A stretch of 64,000 nucleotides of DNA from Belnapia mucosa (GTDB lineage: Bacteria; Pseudomonadota; Alphaproteobacteria; Acetobacterales; Acetobacteraceae). The notes below the pieces were generated by a model. It was not told where the DNA came from and did no database searches. It saw only the letters and a program-made list of their open reading frames with translations. Where the stretch lies: positions 534,013 to 598,012 of the forward strand of contig NZ_JAEUXJ010000002.1 in the NCBI RefSeq assembly GCF_016775475.1. The letters are read 5' to 3'. The position numbers and the translations under genes are program-made. Each line of letters opens with the position of its first letter. Position 1 is the stretch's first letter. Below are positions 17,158 to 24,989 of the stretch, in pieces.

Positions 17158-17898
17158 TCAGGCGAAGCGCTCCGTCACCGGTCCCGGCGCCGGCACCGCG
17201 GCGATCTCGCGGATGATCTTCCGCCGCACCGCCGCCTCGAAGGCCTGGAATCCCTCGGCGACGACCAGGAAGGCGCCGGGTCCCCCGATCACCTCCTGGC
17301 GGTAATAGGTGTCGAGCGGCGGCAGGGCGGAGGAGAGCGCGGCCGGCGGGGGCGAGCGGTCGAGCACGGCGAGGCCGTTCAGCACGATGCCCTGGGCCAG
17401 CGCCTCCTCCCGCGCCTCGGCGACCGGGCGGCCCGAGTTGTTCACCCCGTCGCCGGAGATATCGACGACCTTGCGGGTGCCCTCGAAGCCCTGGCCGAAT
17501 TGCTTGGCAGCATAATCCATGGCGCCGGAGATGGATGTATAGAGCCAGGTGCGGCGCGGCGCATTGGCGACGGCATCGGCGAAGCGGTGGCAGGCGGGGG
17601 CGCCGTCCAGCAGCATCCAGGGCACGACGGTGTTCTGGATATGCCAGTCCGACCAGGTGAACATCGTCACTGCGATGGCGCCCACCGGTCCGCCGGCAAT
17701 GCCCTCGATCAGCCGCCGGTCGCGGAAGGCGGCCTCATAGCCGCTGAATTGCAGTTCCTGCTCCTCGGGATCGACCGAGCGGCTGACATCCACCGCCAGC
17801 ACCAGCTCCACATCGACCGGCGTGGAGGCCCGGGCGCGGCCGGCCCGCAGGATGGCGGGCATCGCCAGGGCGGCGCCCAGAATAACGCGTCTTCGCAT
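17158..17898 (-). CDS. DUF1194 protein (secreted von Willebrand factor A-like)
   Basis: A 246-residue protein. The N-terminus MRRRVILGAALAMPAILRAGRARA looks like a twin-arginine or Sec signal. The mature domain opens with VELVLAVDVSRSVDPEE, where DVSRS is the metal-ion-dependent adhesion (DXSXS) motif of vWA domains, and continues with VDISGDGVNNSGR and ETYYRQEVIGGPGAFLVV-like sequence (here DTYYRQEVIGGPGAF). Function unknown. A paralogue lies at 41073-41762. The ATG at 17898 has GAAGGGGG upstream and opens on the signal peptide. Confidence 0.8.
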   Translation of the reverse strand: MRRRVILGAALAMPAILRAGRARASTPVDVELVLAVDVSRSVDPEEQELQFSGYEAAFRDRRLIEGIAGGPVGAIAVTMFTWSDWHIQNTVVPWMLLDGAPACHRFADAVANAPRRTWLYTSISGAMDYAAKQFGQGFEGTRKVVDISGDGVNNSGRPVAEAREEALAQGIVLNGLAVLDRSPPPAALSSALPPLDTYYRQEVIGGPGAFLVVAEGFQAFEAAVRRKIIREIAAVPAPGPVTERFA

Positions 17899-18000
17899 AC
17901 GACCCCCTTCGGGCCGGGGCCGGCGCGGCGCGCACCGGACCCTCGGCGTGGCAAGGCGAGGCCGTGGCTGTCTTCCTTCCCGAAACAAAATCATCATAGG

Positions 18001-18045
18001 GCAGCGCATGCTGCGCTGCAATATTAAAGGCCGTTACGGCCCTTT
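18001..18045 (-). terminator. Candidate terminator of the FAD/Fe-S dehydrogenase gene
   Basis: On the minus strand a hairpin AAGGGCCG-TAA-CGGCCTTT (eight pairs, one G-U) overlaps the stop codon of the large dehydrogenase gene and is followed by AATATT. A second short inverted repeat (GCAGCG/CGCTGC, 18001-18019) follows. The U-tract is poor, so this is tentative. Confidence 0.4.
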
Positions 18046-20951
18046 CACGCGAGTGCCATATCCATCACCCGGATGCCGTGCAGCGCCTCCCGCCCCGAGA
18101 GATCCTGGATCTGGTGGCGGCAGGAGGTGCCGTCGGCGACGACCAGTTCCTCTTTCGGGACCTTCCGCACCGCGGGCAGCAGCGAGAGCTCGGCCATCGC
18201 CTTCGAGACGGCGATGTTGCCCGCCTCATAGCCGAAGCTGCCCGCCATGCCGCAGCAGGAGGAGGCGATGGGCACCACCTTCAGCCCCGGGATCATGGTC
18301 AGCATGGCGATGGCGGGCGGGAAGGCGGCGAAGGCCTTTTGATGGCAATGGCCATGCACATGCGCCGCCGGGGCGACCGGCTTCAGCGCCAGCTTGGGCT
18401 TCTCCCGCGCCAGGAATTCGCCGACCAGGAAGGTCCGCGCCGCCAGCGCCTCCGCCTCGGCCCCCGGCAGCAGCGAGAGGAATTCGTCCCGCAGGGTCAG
18501 CGTCGAGGAGGGCTCGATGCCGATGACCGGGGAGGGGAAGGCGGAGAGCGCCGCCAGCGTCCGCCGCGCCTCGGCCCGTGCCTCCTCGACCAGCCCGGCG
18601 GCGAGGAGGGTGCGGCCCTCATCCAGCGGCCGAGAGCCGCGCGCGGGGCGCGCCACCGCCGGCCGATAGCCCGCCGCCCGCAGCACCCGCACCGCGGCCC
18701 GCAGGTTCTCCGGCTCGAAATACCGGTTGAAGACATCGGGGAAGAGGATGACCTCGCCCGGCTGGCCATCCGGCGCCGGCAGCTCCGCGTCATGGAAGGC
18801 GTCGCGGCGGAAGCGGGGCAGGCTGCGCTCGGCGGCGAAGCCGAGCAGGCGTTCGGTGAGCCGCGGCAGGCCGGGGATCCAGTTCCGCGCATTCGCCGCC
18901 GCCGGCAGCATGGCGGCGAAGGGCGCCCAGCGCGGCAGTGTGGCGATCAGCCGGTCCTTGGCATTGATGCCGCGCTCCCGCGCCCGCGCCGCCATGGCTT
19001 CGATCTTCATCTTCGCCATATCGACGCCGGTCGGGCATTCCCGCTTGCAGCCCTTGCAGGAGACGCAGAGCGACAGCGCCTCATGCACCGCATCGGAAGC
19101 AAGTCCGCCCGGCAACTGCCCGGTCAAGGCGAGGCGCAGCGTATTCGCCCGGCCGCGCGTCAGGTGCGCCTCGTCGCGCGTCGCCCGGAAGCTCGGGCAC
19201 ATGACATTGGCATCCGACTTCCGGCAGGTGCCGTTGTTGTTGCACATCTCGACCGCGCCGAGCAGCCCGCCCTGTGGGCCGGGCCAGGCGGACCAATCGA
19301 GCACCGGCTGCACGCCGGGATCGGCGGCATAGTCCGGTGCGTAGCGGAAGAGGCTGCGGTCATCCATCCGCGGCGCCCGCACCACGCGGCCCGGATTCAG
19401 CAGTCCGGCCGGGTCGAAGGCGTCCTTCACCTCCTCGAAGGCCGACGTGATGCGCGGGCCGAACATCGTCGCGTTGAACTCGCTCCGCACGATGCCGTCG
19501 CCATGCTCGCCGCTATGCGAGCCCTTGTATTCGCGGACGAGCGCGAAGCACTCCTCGGCAATGGCGCGCATCCGCCGCACATCGCCAGGGTCCTTCATGT
19601 TGAGCACCGGCCGCACATGCAGGCAGCCGACGCTCGCATGCGCATACCAGGTGCCCTTGGTCCCGTAGCGCTCGAAGACGCCATTCAGCCGCTCGGTATA
19701 GTCGGCGAGATCGGGCAGGGCGACGGCGCAGTCCTCGATGAAGGAGACCGGCTTCCCGTCCCCCTTCATGCTCATCATGATGTTGAGCCCCGCCTCCCGC
19801 ACCTCCGCGACCGCCGCCTGGAAACCGGGGTCGATGCAGCGCACCACGCTGTCCGGATAGCCGAGATCCCCCATCATCTCCTCGAGCGCATCGAGGCGCC
19901 GGGCCAGCGGCCCATCCTCCTGCCCATGGAACTCGACGATGAGCAGGCTGTCCGGCTCGCCGCGCACGATCTTGTCAATGGTTGCGCGGAAGATCGGGAT
20001 GGAGCGGCCGAGATCGATCATCGTCCGGTCGACCAGCTCCACCGCCTCCGGGTCGAGCGTCACCAGATGCTGCGAGGCCGCCATCGCCGCACGGAAGGTC
20101 GGGAATTGGCAGATGCCGAGCGCCTTCCGCGGCTTCACCGGCCAGAGCTTGAGTTCGAGCGCCGCCGAGAAGGCCAGCGTCCCCTCGCTGCCGACCAGCA
20201 GCCGCGCCAGGTTGCCGCGCCCCTCGGCGCGGGCGGCAGGCGTCAGGCTCTCGATATTGTAGCCGCCGACCCGCCGAAGCTGGTTCGGGAAGCGGGCGGC
20301 GATCTCCTCCGCCTCACGCGCCCCGAGCGCGCGCAGCCGCTGGATCAGATCCGCGATCCCCGCCGGCACATCCCCGCCGAGATTGTCCGGCATCTCTCCG
20401 AAGCGGAACCGGCTGCCGTCGGCGAGCAGCGCATCGATGGCGCGCACATTGTCCGCCATCAGCCCATAGCGGATGGACTTGCTGCCGCAGCTGTTGTTGC
20501 CGGCCATGCCGCCGATGGTGCAGCGCGCCCAGGTCGAGGGATCGACCGGGAAGAACTGCTTGCCCCCGGCAAGCGCCGCATTCAGCGCACCGAGGCTGAT
20601 GCCCGGCTCCACCCGCGCCGTATCGCCTTCGACGGCGAGCACCCGGTTCAGGTGCTTGGTGCAGTCGATCACCAGCGCCCGGTTCACCGTCTGCCCGCAT
20701 TGGCTGGTTCCGGCCCCGCGCGGCAGCACCGGCACCCCGGCCTCGCGGCAGATCGCCAGCGCCGCCTCCACATCCGCCAGGCTGCGGGGGACCAGCACGC
20801 CGACCGGCTCGATCTGGTAGATGCTCGCATCGGTGGCGTAGCGGCCCCGGTCGCCCGGGCTCCAGAGCACCTCGCCCTGGGTCTCGCGCCGCAGGCGCTC
20901 GGCCAGCCGGCTGTCGCCGATCCGGTCCTTGGGGATGGTGAAGGCGTTCAT
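18045..20951 (-). CDS. FAD- and Fe-S-containing 2-hydroxyacid dehydrogenase (YdiJ/GlcD-GlcF fusion type)
   Basis: A 968-residue fusion. Residues 1-540 are an FAD_binding_4 plus FAD-oxidase C domain (VPRGAGTSQCGQ and GGMAGNNSCGSKSIRYG bind FAD). A first cysteine set CNNNGTCRKSDANVMCPS and a ferredoxin-like CVSCKGCKRECP follow (about 570-670). The C-terminal part has CCG-type motifs (HGHCHQKAF, SSCCGMAGSFGYE). This resembles E. coli YdiJ (a D-2-hydroxyglutarate dehydrogenase) and combines the domains of glycolate oxidase GlcD and GlcF. Such enzymes oxidise D-lactate, glycolate or D-2-hydroxyglutarate and pass electrons to the respiratory chain. It is divergent from serine-glyoxylate aminotransferase, which makes glycolate oxidation to glyoxylate an attractive role, but the substrate is inferred. 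Confidence 0.85.
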   Translation of the reverse strand: MNAFTIPKDRIGDSRLAERLRRETQGEVLWSPGDRGRYATDASIYQIEPVGVLVPRSLADVEAALAICREAGVPVLPRGAGTSQCGQTVNRALVIDCTKHLNRVLAVEGDTARVEPGISLGALNAALAGGKQFFPVDPSTWARCTIGGMAGNNSCGSKSIRYGLMADNVRAIDALLADGSRFRFGEMPDNLGGDVPAGIADLIQRLRALGAREAEEIAARFPNQLRRVGGYNIESLTPAARAEGRGNLARLLVGSEGTLAFSAALELKLWPVKPRKALGICQFPTFRAAMAASQHLVTLDPEAVELVDRTMIDLGRSIPIFRATIDKIVRGEPDSLLIVEFHGQEDGPLARRLDALEEMMGDLGYPDSVVRCIDPGFQAAVAEVREAGLNIMMSMKGDGKPVSFIEDCAVALPDLADYTERLNGVFERYGTKGTWYAHASVGCLHVRPVLNMKDPGDVRRMRAIAEECFALVREYKGSHSGEHGDGIVRSEFNATMFGPRITSAFEEVKDAFDPAGLLNPGRVVRAPRMDDRSLFRYAPDYAADPGVQPVLDWSAWPGPQGGLLGAVEMCNNNGTCRKSDANVMCPSFRATRDEAHLTRGRANTLRLALTGQLPGGLASDAVHEALSLCVSCKGCKRECPTGVDMAKMKIEAMAARARERGINAKDRLIATLPRWAPFAAMLPAAANARNWIPGLPRLTERLLGFAAERSLPRFRRDAFHDAELPAPDGQPGEVILFPDVFNRYFEPENLRAAVRVLRAAGYRPAVARPARGSRPLDEGRTLLAAGLVEEARAEARRTLAALSAFPSPVIGIEPSSTLTLRDEFLSLLPGAEAEALAARTFLVGEFLAREKPKLALKPVAPAAHVHGHCHQKAFAAFPPAIAMLTMIPGLKVVPIASSCCGMAGSFGYEAGNIAVSKAMAELSLLPAVRKVPKEELVVADGTSCRHQIQDLSGREALHGIRVMDMALA

Positions 20952-20989
20952 GCGCGGGTTCTAATCCTGGGCGGGGTTCTTGTCCGATC

Positions 20990-20995
20990 TATAAT
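20990..20995 (+). promoter_or_regulatory. Candidate -10 box upstream of serine-glyoxylate aminotransferase
   Basis: A perfect TATAAT lies in the 126-base divergent gap, 83 bases before the aminotransferase ATG. No good -35 box is found at normal spacing (the sequence there is near CTGGGC), so an activator may be needed, or the match may be chance. Confidence 0.3.
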
Positions 20996-21077
20996 GCTCA
21001 TCAATCCGACAAGCCCTTCTCATTGGCGAGGGACATGGATCGGGCGCATATCGCGTCCCAAGAGCGGAGACCAGAGC

Positions 21078-22262
21078 ATGGCCTATTACCAGTCCTCCCC
21101 CGTCGCCGGCCGGCATTTCCTGCAGATCCCGGGCCCCACCAATGTGCCCGACCGCGTGCTGCGGGCCATGGACAACCCGACCATGGACCATCGCGGCCCG
21201 GATTTCGGCCGCTTCGGCGCCCAGCTTCTGGAAAAGCTCCGCACTGTCTTCAAGACCGAGGGCCCGGTCGTCACCTACCCCGCCTCCGGTACGGGCGCCT
21301 GGGAGGCGGCGCTGGTCAACACCCTCTCGCCCGGCGACCGGGTGCTGATGTGCGAGACCGGCTGGTTCGCCACCCTCTGGCGCGAGATGGCCGAGCGCCT
21401 CCAGCTGAAGCCCGAGTTCATCCCGACCGACTGGCGCCGCGGCGCCGACGTCGCCGGCATCGAGGCGGCGCTGCGCGAGGACAAGTCCCACGGCATCAAG
21501 GCCGTCTGCGTCGTCCACAACGAGACCAGCACCGGCTGCACCTCCCGCATCGAGGAGGTCCGCCGCGCCATCGACGCCGCCGGCCACCCGGCGCTGCTGC
21601 TGGTGGACACCATCTCCTCCCTCGGCTCCATCGACTACCGGCATGACGAATGGGGCGTCGACGTCACCGTCGCCGGCTCGCAGAAGGGGCTGATGCTGCC
21701 GCCCGGCCTCTCCTTCAACGCGGTCTCTGCCAAGGCGCTGAAGGCGACCGAGACCGCGAAGCTGCCGCGCAGCTTCTGGGACTGGCACCCGATGCTGAAG
21801 GCGAACGAGACCGGCTACTTCCCCTACACGCCCGCGACCAACCTGCTCTACGGGCTCGACGCCGCCGTCGACATGCTGAACGAGGAGGGGCTCGACAACG
21901 TCTTCGCCCGCCACGGCCGCTTCGCCGAGGCGACCCGCCGCGCCGTCCGCCATTGGGGCCTCGAGATCCAGTGCGAGGAGCCGCGCCACTACTCCTCTTC
22001 GCTCACCGCCGTCCGCCTGCCCGAGGGCCACAGCGCCAATGCGATGCGGGCGGTGATCCTGGAGCGGTTCAACATGTCCCTCGGCAACGGCCTCGGCCGG
22101 CTGAACGACCGGGTCTTCCGCATCGGCCATCTCGGCGATTTCGGCCCGCTCTCCCTGGTCGGGACGCTGGGCGGGGTGGAGATGGGCCTGGGCGCGGCTG
22201 GCGTGCCGCACAAGCCGGGCGGGGTGCAGGCGGCGATGGCCTATCTGAACGGCAACGCCTGA
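21078..22262 (+). CDS. sgaA: Serine--glyoxylate aminotransferase (class V PLP enzyme)
   Basis: A 394-residue pyridoxal-phosphate enzyme. It opens with GRHFLQIPGPTNVPDRVLRAM, has the MDHRGPDF block, and the PLP lysine is in VTVAGSQKGLMLPPG. The block FNMSLGNGLGRLNDRVFRIGHLGDF near the C-terminus is typical of this enzyme. It transfers the amino group of serine to glyoxylate, giving hydroxypyruvate and glycine, in the serine cycle or in glycolate salvage. The divergent FAD/Fe-S dehydrogenase could supply glyoxylate from glycolate. The start at 21078 is the first ATG matching the family N-terminus, and the longer frame upstream is antisense shadow of the neighbouring gene. Confidence 0.9.
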   Translation: MAYYQSSPVAGRHFLQIPGPTNVPDRVLRAMDNPTMDHRGPDFGRFGAQLLEKLRTVFKTEGPVVTYPASGTGAWEAALVNTLSPGDRVLMCETGWFATLWREMAERLQLKPEFIPTDWRRGADVAGIEAALREDKSHGIKAVCVVHNETSTGCTSRIEEVRRAIDAAGHPALLLVDTISSLGSIDYRHDEWGVDVTVAGSQKGLMLPPGLSFNAVSAKALKATETAKLPRSFWDWHPMLKANETGYFPYTPATNLLYGLDAAVDMLNEEGLDNVFARHGRFAEATRRAVRHWGLEIQCEEPRHYSSSLTAVRLPEGHSANAMRAVILERFNMSLGNGLGRLNDRVFRIGHLGDFGPLSLVGTLGGVEMGLGAAGVPHKPGGVQAAMAYLNGNA

Positions 22263-22426
22263 GCGTCTTCACCAGTCGGCTAGGGGGCGCCGCCCCCGCT
22301 TGCCCAGCCTGAGGAGGGGCTTTTCCCGCCGCACCGGACGCGAATTGATCCGGCGCATTTCCTGTCGCTAAAGCGTTGGCATGATCATGTCACGCGGCCG
22401 ACCAGCCGTTCAGGAAAGGGAGAGAC

Positions 22427-23065
22427 ATGGCCGAGATCGACCATATCGTGGTGGGGGCCCGCAGCCTCGAGGAGGGCGCCGCCTTCGTCGAACAGCATCT
22501 GGGCCGGCGCCCGGGTCCGGGCGGGGTGCATACCGGCCTCGGCACCCACAACATGCTGCTCGGCCTCGGTTCCGCCTGCTACCTGGAGGTCATCGCCCGC
22601 GATCCGAACCAGCCCGATCCGCCGCATCCGAGGCTCTTCGGCCTCGACGACCCCTCGGTCGCGCTGCGGCTGGAGGCCGGGCCCGAACTGCTGGCCTGGG
22701 TGGCCCGGACCCCGGTGCTGGATGCTGTGGCCGCCCGGCTCGGACCCCGCGCCGGCGAGGTGCGGCCGATGTCGCGCGGCGACCTCCATTGGCGGATGGC
22801 CTTCCCGCCGCCCGGCCAGGACATGGCCGGGTTGGTGCCGGCCCTGATCCAATGGGATGGCGAGAGCGCCGTCACCCGCCTGACGGATAGCGGCTGCCGC
22901 CTGGTGCGGCTGGAGGCGGAGCATCCGGAGGCAGATGCGGTGAATGCGGCGCTCGCCGAGCGCGGGCTGGAGGAAGCGCTCCAGGTCCGCCGCAGCCCGC
23001 ATGCCCGTCTGGTCGCCCGGCTGCGCCGTCCGGACGGGGAGGAGGCGGTTCTATCCAGCGGTTGA
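22427..23065 (+). CDS. VOC-family (glyoxalase-like) protein
   Basis: A 212-residue protein starting MAEIDHIVVGARSLEEGAAFVEQHLG, the usual beta-alpha opening of a vicinal-oxygen-chelate module with a metal-ligand histidine (DHIV). GLGTHNMLLGLGSACYLEVIARD follows, where the second histidine and the glutamate (YLEVI) fit the glyoxalase-like domain type 3. The second half is less conserved. These folds hold a divalent metal and act on varied substrates, so no reaction can be named. A GGAAAGGGAGAGAC ribosome-binding site precedes the ATG. It is separated from the aminotransferase by 164 bases, which contain a GGGGGC/GCCCCC hairpin without a U-tract. Confidence 0.75.
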   Translation: MAEIDHIVVGARSLEEGAAFVEQHLGRRPGPGGVHTGLGTHNMLLGLGSACYLEVIARDPNQPDPPHPRLFGLDDPSVALRLEAGPELLAWVARTPVLDAVAARLGPRAGEVRPMSRGDLHWRMAFPPPGQDMAGLVPALIQWDGESAVTRLTDSGCRLVRLEAEHPEADAVNAALAERGLEEALQVRRSPHARLVARLRRPDGEEAVLSSG

Positions 23066-23289
23066 GCACCGCGCCGCTTCAATCCGGAGGGTGGCCTGTG
23101 CTAAAAGCGCGTCCAGGGAAGGGCAGGCCAGCATCTGCATAATTCCCCTGGGCACGGGCGGCCACCGTCCCGCCCGCCTATGGTTTGGACGGCGCCGCGC
23201 CAGGACGTGCCGGCGCCTCCCGGTTGGGAAGGCAGTGGGACAGGGATGCAGGAACTGACGCCGTCTCTCGACCGGGCCCGATCGCAGGC

Positions 23290-24708
23290 ATGACCGCCCG
23301 CATCCTGGTGGTGGATGATATCGCCGCCAATCTCCGGCTGCTCGAAGCCAAGCTGCTGAACGAATATTACGAGGTGGCGCTCGCCGCCTCAGGGCCCGAG
23401 GCACTGGGCACCGCCGCGCGCTGGTCGCCGGATGTCATCCTGCTCGATGTGATGATGCCGGGGATGGATGGCTATGAGGTCTGCCGCCGGCTGAAGGAAA
23501 GCAACGCCACCGCCCATATCCCGGTGGTGATGATCACCGCCCTGGTCGATCCCGCCGAGCGGGTCCGCGGGCTGGAAGCCGGGGCGGACGACTTCCTCTC
23601 GAAACCGGTCGACGATGCCACCCTGTTCGCCCGGCTGCGTGCGCTGCTGCGGGTGAAGCAGGTGCAGGATGCCTGGCGGCTGCGATCCGACACCGCCCGC
23701 GACCTCGGCTTCGAACCGCCGCCCGATCCTTCGCCGAGCATCGAGGGGGCCACCGCCCTCGTGCTCTCGGAACTGCCGGGCGAGGCGGAGATGGTGGCCG
23801 GCATCCTCGCCCATGACGGCGTGGCGGCCCAGGCCGTGACCGATTCCGAAGCCGCGCGGCGCAGCCTGGTCGAAGGTAATTTCGACCTCGCCGTGCTCTG
23901 CCTGCCGGCGGAGGGGGGCGATGTGCTCCGCCTGGCCTCGCGGCTCAGGGCGCAGACCGCGACGCGCGACCTGCCGGTGCTGCTCGCCGCCGATGTCAGC
24001 CAGCGCGGCTTGGTCCTGCGCGGCTTCGATCTCGGCGCCAATGACCATGTGCTGCGGCCGATCGACCCCAATGAGCTGCGGGCCCGGGCCCGCAACCAGA
24101 TCCGCCGCAAGCGTTACCAGGAAAGGCTGCGGGCCGATCTCGACCGCAGCCTGGAAATGGCGGTGACGGATCCGCTGACCGGGCTGCGCAACCGCCGTTA
24201 TGTCCGCCGCCATCTCGATGGCGTGCTGCGCGGGACGGATGCCGCGGTGCTGCTGCTGGATGTGGACCGCTTCAAGTCGATCAACGACAATTACGGCCAT
24301 CCGGCCGGCGATGCCGCCCTGCAGGAGGTGGCGAACCGCCTGAAGTCGCATCTCCGCGCCGCCGATGTGGTGGCACGTTATGGCGGCGAGGAATTCATGG
24401 TGGTGCTGGCCGGCGCCCCGACCGATTACGCGACCATGGTGGCGGAACGGCTGCGCGGCGCCATCGGCACGGAGCCCTGCAAGGTGGGCGGGCATCGCCT
24501 GCCCATCACCATCAGCATCGGCTTGGCCATCGCCCGGACGGGGACGAGCGCGGATGCCGTGATCGCGGCGGCGGATGCGGCGCTGTACCGGGCGAAGCAG
24601 GGCGGGCGGAACCGGGTGGTCCAGGCTCTCCCCGAGGAATTCGTCGAGGATCCGTCCGCGCAGTCGCTGCAGGATGTTGCCCCGCCGCAGAAGGTGCCGG
24701 CAGGGTAG
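23290..24708 (+). CDS. pleD: PleD-type response regulator diguanylate cyclase (REC-REC-GGDEF)
   Basis: A 472-residue protein. The first receiver domain has VVDD at residues 7-10 and the phosphoacceptor D53 in ILLDVMMPGMDG, the same number as in Caulobacter PleD. The second receiver (about 155-295) lacks a proper acceptor (LAVLCLPAEGG), as in PleD, and serves as a dimerisation adaptor. The GGDEF domain has an intact YGGEEF active site and, five residues before it, RAAD, the RXXD inhibitory site for product feedback. It synthesises cyclic di-GMP from GTP. The ATG at 23290 opens on the receiver. It faces rpmG convergently. The usual partner divK is not adjacent. Confidence 0.9.
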   Translation: MTARILVVDDIAANLRLLEAKLLNEYYEVALAASGPEALGTAARWSPDVILLDVMMPGMDGYEVCRRLKESNATAHIPVVMITALVDPAERVRGLEAGADDFLSKPVDDATLFARLRALLRVKQVQDAWRLRSDTARDLGFEPPPDPSPSIEGATALVLSELPGEAEMVAGILAHDGVAAQAVTDSEAARRSLVEGNFDLAVLCLPAEGGDVLRLASRLRAQTATRDLPVLLAADVSQRGLVLRGFDLGANDHVLRPIDPNELRARARNQIRRKRYQERLRADLDRSLEMAVTDPLTGLRNRRYVRRHLDGVLRGTDAAVLLLDVDRFKSINDNYGHPAGDAALQEVANRLKSHLRAADVVARYGGEEFMVVLAGAPTDYATMVAERLRGAIGTEPCKVGGHRLPITISIGLAIARTGTSADAVIAAADAALYRAKQGGRNRVVQALPEEFVEDPSAQSLQDVAPPQKVPAG

Positions 24709-24716
24709 GCAGGAGG

Positions 24717-24735
24717 GGCGGGGCGCTGCCCCGCC
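24717..24735. terminator. GC hairpin between convergent pleD and rpmG
   Basis: A perfect eight-pair stem GGCGGGGC-GCT-GCCCCGCC fills the 31-base gap between the two stop codons. It could stop transcription from both sides, but it has no U-tract. Confidence 0.45.
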
Positions 24736-24739
24736 GGCC

Positions 24740-24907
24740 TTACTTGATCTTGGCTTCGCGGAAGACGACGTGCTTGCGCGCGACGGGATCGTATTTCTTC
24801 AGCTCCAGCTTGCCGGTGGTGTTCCGGACATTCTTCTTCGTCACGTAGAAGAAGCCGGTCTCGGCGCTGCTGACGAGCTTGATCTGGATGGTGTTCGACT
24901 TGGCCAT
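24740..24907 (-). CDS. rpmG: 50S ribosomal protein L33
   Basis: A 55-residue ribosomal protein, [20 protein letters not shown] onward and ending [10 protein letters not shown]. It has no CXXC pairs, so it is the zinc-independent form. The ATG at 24907 gives the normal L33 N-terminus; a longer frame would add 14 unrelated residues. Its position beside pleD is a conserved neighbourhood that I recall from other Alphaproteobacteria, though here it is convergent with pleD. Confidence 0.95.
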   Translation of the reverse strand: MAKSNTIQIKLVSSAETGFFYVTKKNVRNTTGKLELKKYDPVARKHVVFREAKIK

Positions 24908-24989
24908 GGGTGAGCCCGTTCGGTCCTGCAGGTACGGAAGGGGCCGCAACCTAACGGCCCCCGCCGCTGCGTCAAGCTAAACCCGCCCG

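Noticed and set aside
20980..20985. TTGTCC as a -35 box for the TATAAT at 20990
   Set aside because: The spacing is only four bases, far too short for a sigma-70 promoter.
18078..21077. Very long open frame on the + strand through the FAD/Fe-S dehydrogenase gene (about 1,000 codons upstream of the aminotransferase)
   Set aside because: It is antisense to a gene with clear domains. The translation is Arg/Gly/Gln-rich with no family motifs, as expected from high-GC third positions.
22285..22305. GGGGGC/GCCCCC hairpin after the aminotransferase as a terminator
   Set aside because: The stem is only six pairs with a three-base loop and no U-tract; not enough support.
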